This document shows positions 1 through 8,221 of a stretch of 22,113 nt of DNA, in pieces. A model generated the notes under the pieces. It was not told the DNA's origin. It saw only the letters and a program-made list of their open reading frames with translations, and did not search any database. Each line of letters starts with the position of its first letter. Position 1 is the first letter of the stretch. The DNA lies in contig JAJYWM010000184.1 of assembly GCA_021791455.1 (NCBI GenBank), forward strand, positions 1 through 22,113, written 5' to 3'. Source of the DNA: a bacterium. GTDB lineage: Bacteria > Chloroflexota > Dormibacteria > UBA8260 > Bog-877. The translations under genes and the position numbers were made by a program.

Positions 1-2
1 AC

Positions 3-1439
3 GCCGGCGGGGTCTCCACCTACGCCCAGGCGGGCCAGAACTACGGCTCCAGCCTGCTCTGGGTGCTGGTGCTCCTGATCCCCACCCTGATCGTGGCCCA
101 GGAGATGGTGGTGCGGCTGGGGGCGGTCACCGGGGTGGGCCACGCCCGCCTCATCCGCGAGCGCTTCGGCCGCTTCTGGGCCGCCTTCTCGGTGGGGGAC
201 CTGTTCCTGCTCAACTTCCTCACCCTGGTCACCGAGTTCATCGGGGTGGACCTCGGACTCCGCTACTTCGGCATCACCCCCCTCTTCTCGGTGCCGGTGG
301 TGGCGGTGGGGCTCCTGGCCATGGTGGCCACCGGCAGCTTCGAGCTCTGGGAGCGCTTCATGTTCGTCTTCATCGTCACCAGCCTGCTCATGTTCCCCCT
401 GGCGGCCCTCTCCCACCCCGCGGCCGGGCCGATCCTCACCGGGATCACCCACCCCGGGGTGCAGGGCGGCTTCAGCTCCACCTCGGTCCTCTTCGTGATC
501 GCGGTGGTGGGCACCACCATCGCCCCCTGGCAGCTCTTCTTCCAGCAGTCCAACGTGATCGACAAGCGGATCACCACCCGCTGGCTCCGCTACGAGCTGG
601 CCGACACCTCGATCGGCGCGGTGCTCACCACCGCCGGCGCCGCCTGCCTCATGGTGGCCACCGCCTTCGCCTTCTCCCACACCCATCTGGCGGGCAACTT
701 CGGCTCCGGCCTCACGGTGGCCAGGGGGCTGTACCACACCGCCGGGCCCGCCTCCGGTGCCATCTTCGCCGTGGTGCTGGTCAACGCCTCGGTGATCGGG
801 GCCTCGGCGGTGACCCTGGCCACCTCGTACGCCCTGGGGGACATCTTCGGACTGCGCCACTCCCTCCACCGCAGCGTGGGGGATGCCAAGGGCTTCTACC
901 TCACCTTCGCCGTCCTGATCGCCCTGGCGGCGGCGGTGGTCCTCATCCCCGGCGCCCCCCTCGGGCTGATCACCACCGGGGTCCAGGTCCTGGCCGGGGT
1001 GCTGCTGCCCTCGGCGATCGTCTTCCTGCTCCTGCTCTGCAACGACGCCGAGGTGCTGGGGCCCTGGGTGAACAGCTTCCGCCAGAACGTGGTGGCCAGC
1101 ATCATCGTGGGGGTCCTGGTGCTGCTCTCCCTCATCCTCACGGTGACCACGGTGTTCCCCAAGGTGCCCCTCGGGCCCTTCACCCTGATCACGACCATCC
1201 TGGGAACCCTGGTCCTGGGGGCGCTGGGGCTGGACTCCCGCCGCCGGTCCAGGGGCGCCGAGCGGCAGCGGAAGGTGGAGGGGGACCGCCAGGTGTGGCG
1301 GATGCCTCCCCTCCCCACGCTCGGGCCCCCCAGCTGGTCTTTGGGCCAGAAGGTGGCCATGTACGGGCTGCGCGGCTACCTGGTGCTGGCGGTCCTGGTG
1401 CTGGGGCTGAAGATCGGCCAGCTGGCCACCGGGCACTGA
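3..1439 (+). CDS. NRAMP/SLC11-superfamily divalent metal transporter, 5' truncated by window edge
   Basis: This is a polytopic inner-membrane protein that should carry divalent metal ions, probably proton- or gradient-coupled. The reading frame is open from base 3, so the start lies outside the window; the GTG at 63 is internal. The visible protein starts in helix 1 as AGGVSTYAQAGQNYG, which aligns with the NRAMP DPGN helix-1 motif. The two preceding bases (ac) are compatible with GAC, giving DAGG. Helix 6 reads TTIAPWQLFFQQS where classical Mn/Fe NRAMPs have a Met-Pro-His motif, so the metal-binding Met is Ala. About ten further hydrophobic segments follow, then a basic stretch near base 1245 and one more helix. 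The Met-to-Ala change is a known trait of NRAMP-related Mg transporters, which makes Mg a possible substrate. The family call is firm; the metal is uncertain. The vapBC pair follows downstream on the same strand but is probably independent. Confidence 0.9.
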   Translation, partial: AGGVSTYAQAGQNYGSSLLWVLVLLIPTLIVAQEMVVRLGAVTGVGHARLIRERFGRFWAAFSVGDLFLLNFLTLVTEFIGVDLGLRYFGITPLFSVPVVAVGLLAMVATGSFELWERFMFVFIVTSLLMFPLAALSHPAAGPILTGITHPGVQGGFSSTSVLFVIAVVGTTIAPWQLFFQQSNVIDKRITTRWLRYELADTSIGAVLTTAGAACLMVATAFAFSHTHLAGNFGSGLTVARGLYHTAGPASGAIFAVVLVNASVIGASAVTLATSYALGDIFGLRHSLHRSVGDAKGFYLTFAVLIALAAAVVLIPGAPLGLITTGVQVLAGVLLPSAIVFLLLLCNDAEVLGPWVNSFRQNVVASIIVGVLVLLSLILTVTTVFPKVPLGPFTLITTILGTLVLGALGLDSRRRSRGAERQRKVEGDRQVWRMPPLPTLGPPSWSLGQKVAMYGLRGYLVLAVLVLGLKIGQLATGH

Positions 1440-1457
1440 CGGGAGGCGGTAAGCATC

Positions 1458-1485
1458 CGCCGCACCCGGGTGCTGGGCAGCGGCG
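1458..1485 (+). terminator. Hairpin after the transporter gene, possible terminator
   Basis: CGCCGC (1458-1463) pairs perfectly with GCGGCG (1480-1485). The interior contains CCC/GGG runs, and the overlapping 12-base palindrome GCACCCGGGTGC sits at 1462-1473. It lies 19 bases after the transporter stop codon. No T-run follows, so intrinsic termination is only possible and the structure might act in RNA stability instead. Confidence 0.35.
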
Positions 1486-1621
1486 CGGGTTCCGGACGGC
1501 ACCGCTCCTCGGTCAGGCTGCGGCCTGCCTGCGGGTACCACCCGTACCCGAGGTGGAGCCGCTCTGGGGGCGGCAGCCGGACAGCGGGGAAGCGAACGCA
1601 ATCTCCTCCCGGGGTCTGGTG

Positions 1622-1636
1622 TATGGTTTGTGCATA
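1622..1636. promoter_or_regulatory. Candidate vapBC operator overlapping the antitoxin start
   Basis: TATG (1622-1625) and CATA (1633-1636) form an inverted repeat around seven bases, and TATGGT (1622-1627) also fits a TAnnnT -10 box. VapBC operons are generally autorepressed at short inverted repeats near the vapB start, which is why this site is listed. The arms are short, so it could be chance. Confidence 0.3.
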
Positions 1637-1837
1637 TCACGCACCAACATCGACGTGGACGAGGAGGCCTGCCTCTCCGTGATGCGCCGGTACCAGATTC
1701 GAACCAAGAGGGAGGCGGTCAACTTCGCCCTGCGCACGCTGGCGGCGGAGATGCTGGAGTTGGACGAGGCCCGGCGAATGCGCGGCACAGGGTGGGAGGG
1801 CGACCTCGACGAGATGCGCCTCGGGCGGGGCGAGTGA
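1628..1837 (+). CDS. vapB: VapB-family antitoxin
   Basis: This small antitoxin would neutralise the VapC ribonuclease encoded immediately downstream and co-repress the operon. From the TTG at 1628 it is 69 residues. The N-terminal SRTNIDVDEEACLSVMRRY and TKREAVNFALRTL segments match the ribbon-helix-helix type VapB antitoxins (RTNIDLDD...TKREAV pattern). The C-terminal GTGWEGDLDEMR is the characteristic toxin-wrapping tail. The start is uncertain: GTG at 1619 would add three residues, and neither site has a convincing Shine-Dalgarno. The long open frame running back to 1295 is not coding, because it overlaps the transporter and has no antitoxin similarity. Its stop overlaps the vapC start in a GTGA junction. 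Confidence 0.88.
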   Translation: MCISRTNIDVDEEACLSVMRRYQIRTKREAVNFALRTLAAEMLELDEARRMRGTGWEGDLDEMRLGRGE

Positions 1838-2223
1838 TTCTCATCGACACCTCGGCCTGGGTGGAATTCCTGCGCGACACCGGGAGCCCGGCGTGCGAAG
1901 GGGTGGACCGGCTGCTGGGTGGGGAGATCGCCACCTGCCACCCGGTGCGGATGGAGGTGCTCGCCGGAGCCCGGGACCTGCGGAACCTGCAGCAGCTGCG
2001 CCGCCTGCTCGGCAGGGCGACGATCGTGCCCACTTTGCCCTCGGACTTCGAGGACGCGGCCATGCTGTACCGGCTCGGCCGCCAACGGGGCAAGGCGGTC
2101 CGCCGGCTCCTCGACTGCCTCATCGCCGCCCACGCCATCCGCGCTCAGATCCCGCTCCTGCACGCCGACTCGGACTTCGACTGTCTGGCCCGCTGCTCTG
2201 AGCTGCAGGTGATGAGCGGCTGA
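1834..2223 (+). CDS. vapC: VapC-family PIN-domain toxin ribonuclease
   Basis: This is the toxin of a type II toxin-antitoxin module, a Mg-dependent RNase that typically cleaves tRNA or rRNA. The 129-residue protein starts at GTG 1834, sharing GTGA with the vapB stop, which implies translational coupling and fixes the start. All PIN acidic residues are visible: Asp5 in LIDTSAWVEFL, Glu41 in RMEVLAGAR, Asp94 in LLDCLIAAHA, and Asp112 with Asp114 in LHADSDFDCLA. The length is normal for the family and nothing is truncated, so the module is predicted active. A longer in-frame reading from 1630 is only the antitoxin gene in another frame. The RNA target cannot be told from sequence. The gene converges on the aminotransferase gene on the other strand, with a 148-base gap. 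Confidence 0.95.
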   Translation: MILIDTSAWVEFLRDTGSPACEGVDRLLGGEIATCHPVRMEVLAGARDLRNLQQLRRLLGRATIVPTLPSDFEDAAMLYRLGRQRGKAVRRLLDCLIAAHAIRAQIPLLHADSDFDCLARCSELQVMSG

Positions 2224-2371
2224 CAGCTGTCCCCGAGGGCGCAGCCAAAGGTCCCCAGGGCGGCCCGGTGGGAGCGGCCCATGCGCCAGGTCAAGCGGAT
2301 TTCTGCGGGGCCGCGGTGGAGCCCGGTGGGAGGAGCGGCTCGGGACTGTCGTCTGAGTGGCCGCGCCTCCC

Positions 2372-3682
2372 TCAGCCGGCATGGCTGACGATCTCAGCCA
2401 GCCTGCCCAGCGCCTCATCCAGCAGGCTGAGCAGCTGATCGACCTCGCCCTCCCGGATCACCAGTGGAGGAGCTACCAGGAGATGGTCGCCGGTCGTGGA
2501 GCTGGCCCCGCCAGACCCCGGGTAGACGATCAGGCCCTCGGCGAAGGCGGCGTTTGCCAGGGCCGCGGCGTTGGCCCCGGGCCGCACGCCCTCCTCTAGC
2601 ACCAGCCCCTGCATCAGGCCCACGCCCCGGACCCGGCGGATGATCGGGTGACGGTCGCCCAGTGACTCCAGACCGGACCGGAGCATCTCGCCCATTCGCC
2701 TGGCGTTGTCCACCAGTTGCTCCTCCTCCAGGATCTTCAGGGCCCGCGCCCCCGCGGCGCAGGCCACCGGGTGGCCGGAGTAGGTGAAGCCGTGGGCGAA
2801 ACGTCCGCTCCCCTCGGCGAACGCCCGGTACACCCTCTCCCCGCACACGACCGCCCCCAGTGGGGCGTACCCGCCTGAGAGCCCCTTGGCGCAGGTGATC
2901 AGGTCAGGCGCCACCCCACTGTGCACCATCCCGATGATCTCCCCGGTCCTACCGAACCCCGTCATCACCTCGTCGGCTACGAGCAGGATTCCGTACTCGT
3001 CCGCCAGCCGGCGGACCCCCTTCAGATACCCCGGGTGGGGTACCCTCCCTGAGGCCGCCGACCCTGAGACCGGCTCCAGGATGATGGCCGCCACCGAGGA
3101 GGGGTCGGCTCGCTCGATCGCTCGGGCCAAGGCGGAGAGACACGGGCAGGAACCGCCCTCGGGGGCATCCTGGCAGGACTCCCGAGGGGGTTCGAAGTGC
3201 TCGAAGGCCGGGCTGAGCAGGGGGAGGTGGGGGCGGCGTCGAGCCAGGTGCCCGGAGGCCGCCAGCGCGCCCAGGGAGTTGCCGTGATACGAGCTCCAGG
3301 CGGTCAGCACCTTGTGGCGGGCCGGCTGGCCGCTCTCCAGATGGAACTGCCTTGCCAGCTTCACCGCTGTCTCGGTGGCCTCAGACCCGCCGGACACCGG
3401 GTAGAGGTGGCAGAGCCCGTAGGGCAGGAGTCTGGCCACGCGCTCCGCCAGCTCCTCCTGGGGCGCTGAGGTGAAGCGCGAGGTGTGAGCGAAGGCCACG
3501 CGCTGGGCTTGCGCGGCCATTGCCTCGGCGATCTCCCGGCGGCCATGCCCCAGGTTCGCCACCAGGGCGCCGGACGCGCCGTCGAGGTAGCGCTTGCCGG
3601 TGGAGTCGAAGAGGAAGATCCCCTCCCCGTGGTCGATCACAGGGTATGACCGGCGGAGGTCCCGGTAGAAGACCCGGCTCAC
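2372..3682 (-). CDS. Class III PLP aminotransferase, YodT-like
   Basis: This is a cytosolic PLP-dependent transaminase of 436 residues. The PLP site is clear: SGGSEATETA (about 98-107) binds phosphate, Asp237 in LLVADEVMTGFGRTG contacts the pyridine nitrogen, and Lys266 in ITCAKGLSGGYAPLGA is the Schiff-base lysine. The N-terminus (YRDLRRSYPVIDHGEGIFL then DGASGAL...LGHG) resembles Bacillus YodT, which sits beside CoA-transferase subunits YodS and YodR as it does here. That alignment is from memory. A Cys-rich stretch (C170, C179, C181) falls where I recall cysteines in YodT-type proteins. The start is GTG 3682, overlapping the CoA-transferase B stop by GTGA; the open frame upstream to 4180 is a shadow of that gene. 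The substrate is probably an amino acid with a non-alpha amino group. It is the last gene of the operon. Confidence 0.9.
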   Translation of the reverse strand: MSRVFYRDLRRSYPVIDHGEGIFLFDSTGKRYLDGASGALVANLGHGRREIAEAMAAQAQRVAFAHTSRFTSAPQEELAERVARLLPYGLCHLYPVSGGSEATETAVKLARQFHLESGQPARHKVLTAWSSYHGNSLGALAASGHLARRRPHLPLLSPAFEHFEPPRESCQDAPEGGSCPCLSALARAIERADPSSVAAIILEPVSGSAASGRVPHPGYLKGVRRLADEYGILLVADEVMTGFGRTGEIIGMVHSGVAPDLITCAKGLSGGYAPLGAVVCGERVYRAFAEGSGRFAHGFTYSGHPVACAAGARALKILEEEQLVDNARRMGEMLRSGLESLGDRHPIIRRVRGVGLMQGLVLEEGVRPGANAAALANAAFAEGLIVYPGSGGASSTTGDHLLVAPPLVIREGEVDQLLSLLDEALGRLAEIVSHAG

Positions 3683-4404
3683 CCGCCGGCACCGGTGAGG
3701 GCCGAGAAGGCCCTGAGCTCGGCGGCGGACGGCGGGGGCAGCACGTGCAGGTCGGGCGCCACCCTTATGTCGAAGCCGGTTCGATCCCGCACCTCCTGCA
3801 GGTCCACTCCCTGGTGCAGGGCGGCCACCGTCAGCTCCCCGTCGGGGGCGAAGGTCAGCAGGCCGAGATCGGTGATCACGTGGGAGGGGCCGTTGGGGCG
3901 GCGCCGCCCCGGGGGATGCCCGGGGGCGGTGACGAAGTCCACGTGCTCGGGGATCCGCTCGCGCTGGTGGGGTATCAGGACCACCGTGCGGCGGCTCAGG
4001 CTGGCGATGTCGGCGGCCCCTCCCGAGCCGGCAAGGCGCACGGTGGGGTGGTCGTAGGAGCCGATGACCGTCGAGTTGATGTTGCCGCGGCGGTCCACCT
4101 GCGCCCCGCCCAGGAACCCGACGTCCACCCAGCCGGTCTGGAGGTACTCGGAAAAGAGCTGGGCCATGGGCAGCACGCAAAGGGAGGTCCGCACCAGGTC
4201 GGGGTCCCCGATGGAGAGGGGCAGACCTGCCGGCTCGGCGTCGATGACGCCGGACTCGTAGATCATCACCAAGTTGGGCGCGTGGAGCCTCTTGGCCAGG
4301 TTGGCCGCCAGATTGGGCAGACCCACGCCCACCAGAACCCGCTCCCGGTCCCGCAGCAGGCGCGCGGCCACGATGGCCATGTCCCGGCGCCTCGCCTCAT
4401 CCAC
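3679..4404 (-). CDS. Family I CoA-transferase, subunit B
   Basis: This is the beta subunit of a heteromeric acyl-CoA transferase (3-oxoacid, glutaconate or butyrate-acetoacetate CoA-transferase superfamily). It moves CoA between carboxylic acids through a glutamyl-CoA thioester. GVGLPNLAANLA near residue 26 and MIYESGVID are diagnostic. Glu50 in YESG is at the position of the catalytic glutamate, so the protein should be a true transferase rather than an IpdB-type ring hydrolase that lacks it. FLGGAQVDRRGNINSTVIG (about residues 97-115) is a conserved core. It is 241 residues from GTG 4404, which overlaps the subunit A stop by eight bases. The YodR-like position next to a YodT-like gene suggests a 3-oxo or dicarboxylic acid substrate. 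The exact acid is unknown. Confidence 0.92.
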   Translation of the reverse strand: MDEARRRDMAIVAARLLRDRERVLVGVGLPNLAANLAKRLHAPNLVMIYESGVIDAEPAGLPLSIGDPDLVRTSLCVLPMAQLFSEYLQTGWVDVGFLGGAQVDRRGNINSTVIGSYDHPTVRLAGSGGAADIASLSRRTVVLIPHQRERIPEHVDFVTAPGHPPGRRRPNGPSHVITDLGLLTFAPDGELTVAALHQGVDLQEVRDRTGFDIRVAPDLHVLPPPSAAELRAFSALTGAGG

Positions 4405-5266
4405 CGGCCGCCCTCTGCCGAAGGATTCGCAGCAGGCTGGGATCCAGGAGGTCCAGGTAGCCGGCCCGGTTGGGAACCCCGTGGACGAAACGGCGCAGCC
4501 ACCCGGCCACCGCCTCGGGGTCCCCGCTCAGCCGGTCCCACTCGTTGTAGAAGCCCTGGTCACGGTCGTAGCGCCCCTGGACGTAGGAGGGGTGGGCACC
4601 CCAGGGCTCGATCGAGATCGCGTCGACCCGGAAGCCCGGCAGGAGAAGATGGTCCCGCTCCTGGCGCAGCTCGGAACTGGGCCGCATCTCCTCCACCGAG
4701 ACCAGGACTTTGTCGGCGGCGAGGGCTGCTTCCCGCACCTCGCCGAGGAGTCCCCAGGCATAGACGTTTCCCGCCTCGTCGGCCAGATGGGCGTGGAGTA
4801 TCGTCACGTCAGGCCGGAGCGAGGGCACCACCGGGACCAGCTCCCCTCCGAAGGGGCTGCGCACCGACGGGCGCGGCCGCCGGCGGGTTAGGTCGTTCTC
4901 CTCGGTGAGGACCGGCCAGAAGGGGAGCCCAGCCGCCCCCGCCTGGAGGCGCGCGATCAGCTCGAAGTGGCTGTACTCCTCCAGCTCCAAAGCTCCCGCC
5001 TCCACGGCGCGGCGGAAGCAGCGCAAGAGGCCGACCCCGGGATTCCCCGCGTAGCTGAAGATCAGCCGGCCCACCACCCCGGCTGCGATCATCTGGTCAC
5101 AGATGAGGTCGGGGGTGGCCCGACCCACGGTGAGGCCCCGGCAGCCCTGGCGGATGATCTCGTGCCCGAAGGAGAAGGGGATCAGGTGGGTGAAGCCGGC
5201 GAGGTAGACCGTCTGTCCGGCGCGAACATGGCGGCGGACCGCCTCCTCGATGGTGATGATCTCCAT
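4397..5266 (-). CDS. Family I CoA-transferase, subunit A
   Basis: This is the alpha subunit partner of the downstream beta subunit; together they form the CoA-transferase, with the alpha chain mainly binding CoA. The 289-residue protein starts at ATG 5266 (MEIITIEEAVRRHVRAGQTV), four bases after the aldehyde dehydrogenase stop. The frame is open further up to 5350, but that part lies inside the dehydrogenase gene and is rejected. Family signatures include TVYLAGFTHLIPFSFGHEI with a glycine-containing loop, then SYAGNPGVG and LADEAGNVYAWG. It looks closer to the GctA, YodS and COG1788 type than to short AtoD-like subunits. The subunit order A then B, with an eight-base overlap, supports coupled synthesis in equal amounts. 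No residue seems missing. Confidence 0.92.
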   Translation of the reverse strand: MEIITIEEAVRRHVRAGQTVYLAGFTHLIPFSFGHEIIRQGCRGLTVGRATPDLICDQMIAAGVVGRLIFSYAGNPGVGLLRCFRRAVEAGALELEEYSHFELIARLQAGAAGLPFWPVLTEENDLTRRRPRPSVRSPFGGELVPVVPSLRPDVTILHAHLADEAGNVYAWGLLGEVREAALAADKVLVSVEEMRPSSELRQERDHLLLPGFRVDAISIEPWGAHPSYVQGRYDRDQGFYNEWDRLSGDPEAVAGWLRRFVHGVPNRAGYLDLLDPSLLRILRQRAAGG

Positions 5267-5270
5267 CCGA

Positions 5271-6839
5271 TCAGCGGGCCAGCGGGTAACGCACGCGCTG
5301 GGTGATCGCCTGGGCCTGGAGGAAGAAGCCCAGGTAATCCGGGGAGCCAACCTTGGGCCCGGTCCCTGAGAGCTTGAAGCCGCCGAAGGGATGCACCCCG
5401 GCCATGGCCCCGGTCGAGCTCCGGTTGAGGTAGAGGTTCCCCACCAGGAAGTTCTCCCGGACGTAGTCGAGCTCAGCGGGGTCGTTGCTGAACACTGCTC
5501 CGGTGAGGGCGTACTCCACCGAGTTCGCCACCGCCACCGCCTCGGCCAGGCTGCGCACGCGGATCACCGTCAGGAAGGGACCGAAGATCTCCTCCTGGGC
5601 GACCCTGGCTGCCGGCTCGACTTCGTCGACCACCGTGGGAGTGAGGAAGTTGCCGTCCCCCAGTCGCGACCCCTGGCGCAGCAACCGGCCCGTGCCGCGG
5701 GCGAGGCCAATGTACTGCTCCACTTTGGCCACCGCCGCGGGCGTGATCAGGGGCCCGTACCAGTGGTTCTCCGCGGGATGGCCACAGTCCCCGGTCACCC
5801 GGTCCAGGGACGCCAGCACGAGTTCCAGGAACCGGTCATGCACCTCGTCCGTGAGGATCAACCGCGAGGTGGCAGAGCACTTCTGGCCCTGGTAGCCGAA
5901 CGCGGCGGCCACCACCTCGTCCGCCGCCCAGCTGAGGTCGGCGGCCGGGGTGACGATGGTGGCGTTCTTTCCGCCCATCTCCGTCATCACCCGCTTCAGC
6001 TGCCTCTGGCCGGGCGCCAGCCCAGAGGCCCGGGAGTGGATCCGGGTGCCGACAGCTCGCGAGCCCACGAAGGCCACGAACTGCACGTCTGGGTCACCGA
6101 CCAGGGCATCCCCCACCGTCGGACCAGGTCCGGGCACCAGGTTGAGCACTCCAGGCGGCAGGCCAGCGTCCCTGAAGACGGAGTAGAGCTGGTGGGCGAT
6201 GACCGCCGCCTGCTCCGCCGGCTTCAGGACCACCGTGTTTCCGGCGGCAATCGCGGCCACGGCCATCCCCAGGGGCAGGGTGGTGGGAAAGTTCCAGGGG
6301 GAGATGACGACTCCCACGCCCAGAGGGAGGTAGCGGTACTGATTGATCTCCGAGGCCAGCGGTACGATCTCCCGCCCCCGGTCCCACAGCTGCAGCTGGC
6401 GCGCGTTCCACTCGAAGTGGTCGATGGCCTCGGCGATCTCGCCGTCGGACTGCTGCCAGTTCTTCCCCACCTCGAAGGCCAGCCAACCCAGCATCTCCCG
6501 GCGGCGCTGGCGGAGGATGTCGCCCGCCCTTAGGAGAAGGGCGGCACGCTCCCACGGGCCCACCCTGGCCCACCGGCGGAAGGCCTCGCGGGCCGCCTCG
6601 ACCGCCTTCCGGGCATGCTCCGGGCTGCCCATGTGCACGCGCCCCACCACCGTCGAGGGCGAGGCGGGGTCGCGCGCCTCAAAGATCTCCGCCCCCGCCA
6701 CCGGCTGGCCTCCGATGTACAGCGGGTACTCCTCACCCAGCCGGGACTCCACCCCCGCCACCGCCGCCCGGCAGAGTTCCAGCTCGGCCGGCGAGGAGAA
6801 GTCCAGGAACGGCTCGTTGCGGAAGACCTCAAGCGTCAT
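5271..6839 (-). CDS. NAD(P)-dependent aldehyde dehydrogenase of 1-pyrroline-5-carboxylate (RocA) type
   Basis: This enzyme oxidises a semialdehyde to a carboxylate with NAD(P). The protein is 522 residues, about the length of stand-alone P5C dehydrogenases such as Bacillus RocA. It has the N-terminal RNEPFLDF...YPLYIGGQ extension typical of that group. Catalytic elements are intact: Asn183 in SPWNFPTT, Lys206 in VVLKPAEQ, Glu287 in MTEMGGKNATIV, and the nucleophile Cys321 in GYQGQKCSATSR. The C-terminal NLYLNRSSTGAMAGVHPFGG is also RocA-like. The start ATG 6839 overlaps the upstream aminotransferase stop by 11 bases. In this operon the aldehyde probably comes from the GabT-like enzyme, so glutamate-, glutarate- or succinate-semialdehyde are candidates. 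The family is certain; the physiological aldehyde is inference. Confidence 0.93.
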   Translation of the reverse strand: MTLEVFRNEPFLDFSSPAELELCRAAVAGVESRLGEEYPLYIGGQPVAGAEIFEARDPASPSTVVGRVHMGSPEHARKAVEAAREAFRRWARVGPWERAALLLRAGDILRQRRREMLGWLAFEVGKNWQQSDGEIAEAIDHFEWNARQLQLWDRGREIVPLASEINQYRYLPLGVGVVISPWNFPTTLPLGMAVAAIAAGNTVVLKPAEQAAVIAHQLYSVFRDAGLPPGVLNLVPGPGPTVGDALVGDPDVQFVAFVGSRAVGTRIHSRASGLAPGQRQLKRVMTEMGGKNATIVTPAADLSWAADEVVAAAFGYQGQKCSATSRLILTDEVHDRFLELVLASLDRVTGDCGHPAENHWYGPLITPAAVAKVEQYIGLARGTGRLLRQGSRLGDGNFLTPTVVDEVEPAARVAQEEIFGPFLTVIRVRSLAEAVAVANSVEYALTGAVFSNDPAELDYVRENFLVGNLYLNRSSTGAMAGVHPFGGFKLSGTGPKVGSPDYLGFFLQAQAITQRVRYPLAR

Positions 6840-8097
6840 CGCGGCACACCTCCCTGACCGCCGCGGCCAGCTCCTCGATGCCCGTCTGCAATTGCTCTTC
6901 GGTGAGATTGAGAGGTGGCATCAGCCTGATGACCTCGTGGCCGAGGCCGGCGGTGTGAACGATGAGCCCGCGCCGGAGCGCCCTCTCCACCACGCCGCTG
7001 GCCCGGGCCCCACCTCGCGGCCCGGAGAACTCTATAGCCACCATCAGTCCCCGGCCCCTCACCTCACGCACCTCGGGAAGCTTTGCAAGCGGGTCCAGCT
7101 CGCGCAGACACCTATTTCCCAGTTCGGTGGCAGCCTCGATGAGGTGCTCATCCCGGATGACTCCGAGTGTGGCCCGGCCGGCCGCGCAGGCGAGGGGGTT
7201 CCCGCCGAAGGTGGTCCCGTGGGTGCCGGCGGGCCATGAGCCAGCCAGATCGGCCGAGGCGGCCATCGCCGAGAGCGGGAGTCCGCCCCCCAGGGCCTTG
7301 CCCATCATCACGAGGTCGGGTTGCACGTCTTCGTGCTGATAGGCGAACATGCGTCCGGTTCGCCCCATGCCTGACTGGACCTCGTCCACGGCCAGGAGGA
7401 TGCCGTGCTCCTTCGTGAGTGCTCGTAGCCAGGGCAGAAACCCGTCCGGAGGGATGACATAGCCCCCCTCCCCCTGGATAGGCTCCACCACGACCACCGC
7501 CACCCGGTCAGGGGCGATCTCCGTGGCCAGCAAGATCTCCATTTGCCTGCGCACCTCGGCGAGGCAGGCGCTGGCCTCCAGACCGAGCCGACCGGGCGCC
7601 GGGTAGTCGACGTGGTAGACGGAAGGCAGGAGCGGCTCGTAGGCGGAGCGGTAGCGAGCCGCGGAAGCGGTGAGGGAGAGGGCCCCCAGGCTCCGGCCGT
7701 GGAAGCCACCCCGGAAGGCCACCACCCCTGGCCGCCCCGTGGCCGACCGGGCCAGCTTGATCGCTGCCTCCACCGCCTCCGTCCCGGAGTTGCCGAAGAA
7801 GATCTGGTAGCCGGCCGGAAGCTCGGCCAGCAGCGCTTCGGCGTACTCGACGACGACCTCCTGGTATCCGGTCCCGCCGTAGAGATGGAGATGCCTCTGC
7901 AGCTGCTCCTCGATCGCCGCCAGCACCCTGGGATGGCGGTAGCCGAGCACATTCACAGCGATCCCAGTGGCGAAGTCGAGCCAGCGCCGACCACTGCGGT
8001 CGAAGAGGTACGGGCCCTGGCCTCGTTCAACCTCGATCTCGGTCTCCATCGGCTGGACCGGCATGATCGCCGCCCGGTGCCGTTCGGCCAAACTCAC
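6829..8097 (-). CDS. Class III PLP aminotransferase, GabT-like (4-aminobutyrate/omega-amino acid)
   Basis: This enzyme transfers a terminal amino group to a 2-oxoacid, giving a semialdehyde for the next enzyme. Starting at GTG 8097 it has 422 residues. The start was chosen because GGAAGGGA lies eight bases upstream; a TTG at 8133 would add 12 residues without a good ribosome site. PLP contacts: NSGTEAVEAA (103-112) for phosphate, the aromatic-His pair in GFHGRSLG, Asp238 in LLAVDEVQSGMGRTG, and Lys267 in MMGKALGGGLPLSA. EPIQGEGGYVIPP and HGTTFGGNPLACAA are typical of GABA, acetylornithine and ornithine transaminases. The overlap with the dehydrogenase gene strongly links the two reactions. 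It differs clearly from the second class III enzyme in this operon, so two distinct transaminations are expected. The substrate is not proven. Confidence 0.9.
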   Translation of the reverse strand: MSLAERHRAAIMPVQPMETEIEVERGQGPYLFDRSGRRWLDFATGIAVNVLGYRHPRVLAAIEEQLQRHLHLYGGTGYQEVVVEYAEALLAELPAGYQIFFGNSGTEAVEAAIKLARSATGRPGVVAFRGGFHGRSLGALSLTASAARYRSAYEPLLPSVYHVDYPAPGRLGLEASACLAEVRRQMEILLATEIAPDRVAVVVVEPIQGEGGYVIPPDGFLPWLRALTKEHGILLAVDEVQSGMGRTGRMFAYQHEDVQPDLVMMGKALGGGLPLSAMAASADLAGSWPAGTHGTTFGGNPLACAAGRATLGVIRDEHLIEAATELGNRCLRELDPLAKLPEVREVRGRGLMVAIEFSGPRGGARASGVVERALRRGLIVHTAGLGHEVIRLMPPLNLTEEQLQTGIEELAAAVREVCRDDA

Positions 8098-8221
8098 GGC
8101 AACCGTCCCTTCCGGAGCGGGCTGCGCACCCAATCAGTGAACGGGCGATCTGCTTGGCCCAGGGGAGACCTCGATGAAGCCGGGAGATAGTCCTCTTCGC
8201 AGGCGACTGCACGGACTCTTG

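Noticed and set aside
1295..1627. N-terminal extension of the vapB frame back to 1295
   Set aside because: It overlaps the transporter gene and has no antitoxin similarity; the antitoxin domain begins at about 1628.
2263..2332. 12-base direct repeat GCCCGGTGGGAG (2263-2274 and 2321-2332)
   Set aside because: Short GC-rich repeat between convergent genes with no further structure; likely chance.
3683..4180. The second aminotransferase read as a 602-residue fusion protein starting at 4180
   Set aside because: The first 166 residues are Arg/Pro/Gly-rich shadow of the CoA-transferase B gene. GTG 3682 with the GTGA overlap gives a family-length enzyme.
3520..4908. 462-residue plus-strand open frame
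   Set aside because: Low-complexity Arg/Gly/Pro product antisense to the CoA-transferase genes, which carry clear motifs; open only because of high GC.
5391..6533. 380-residue plus-strand open frame
   Set aside because: Antisense to the aldehyde dehydrogenase with no recognisable domain; His/Gly/Arg-rich shadow composition.
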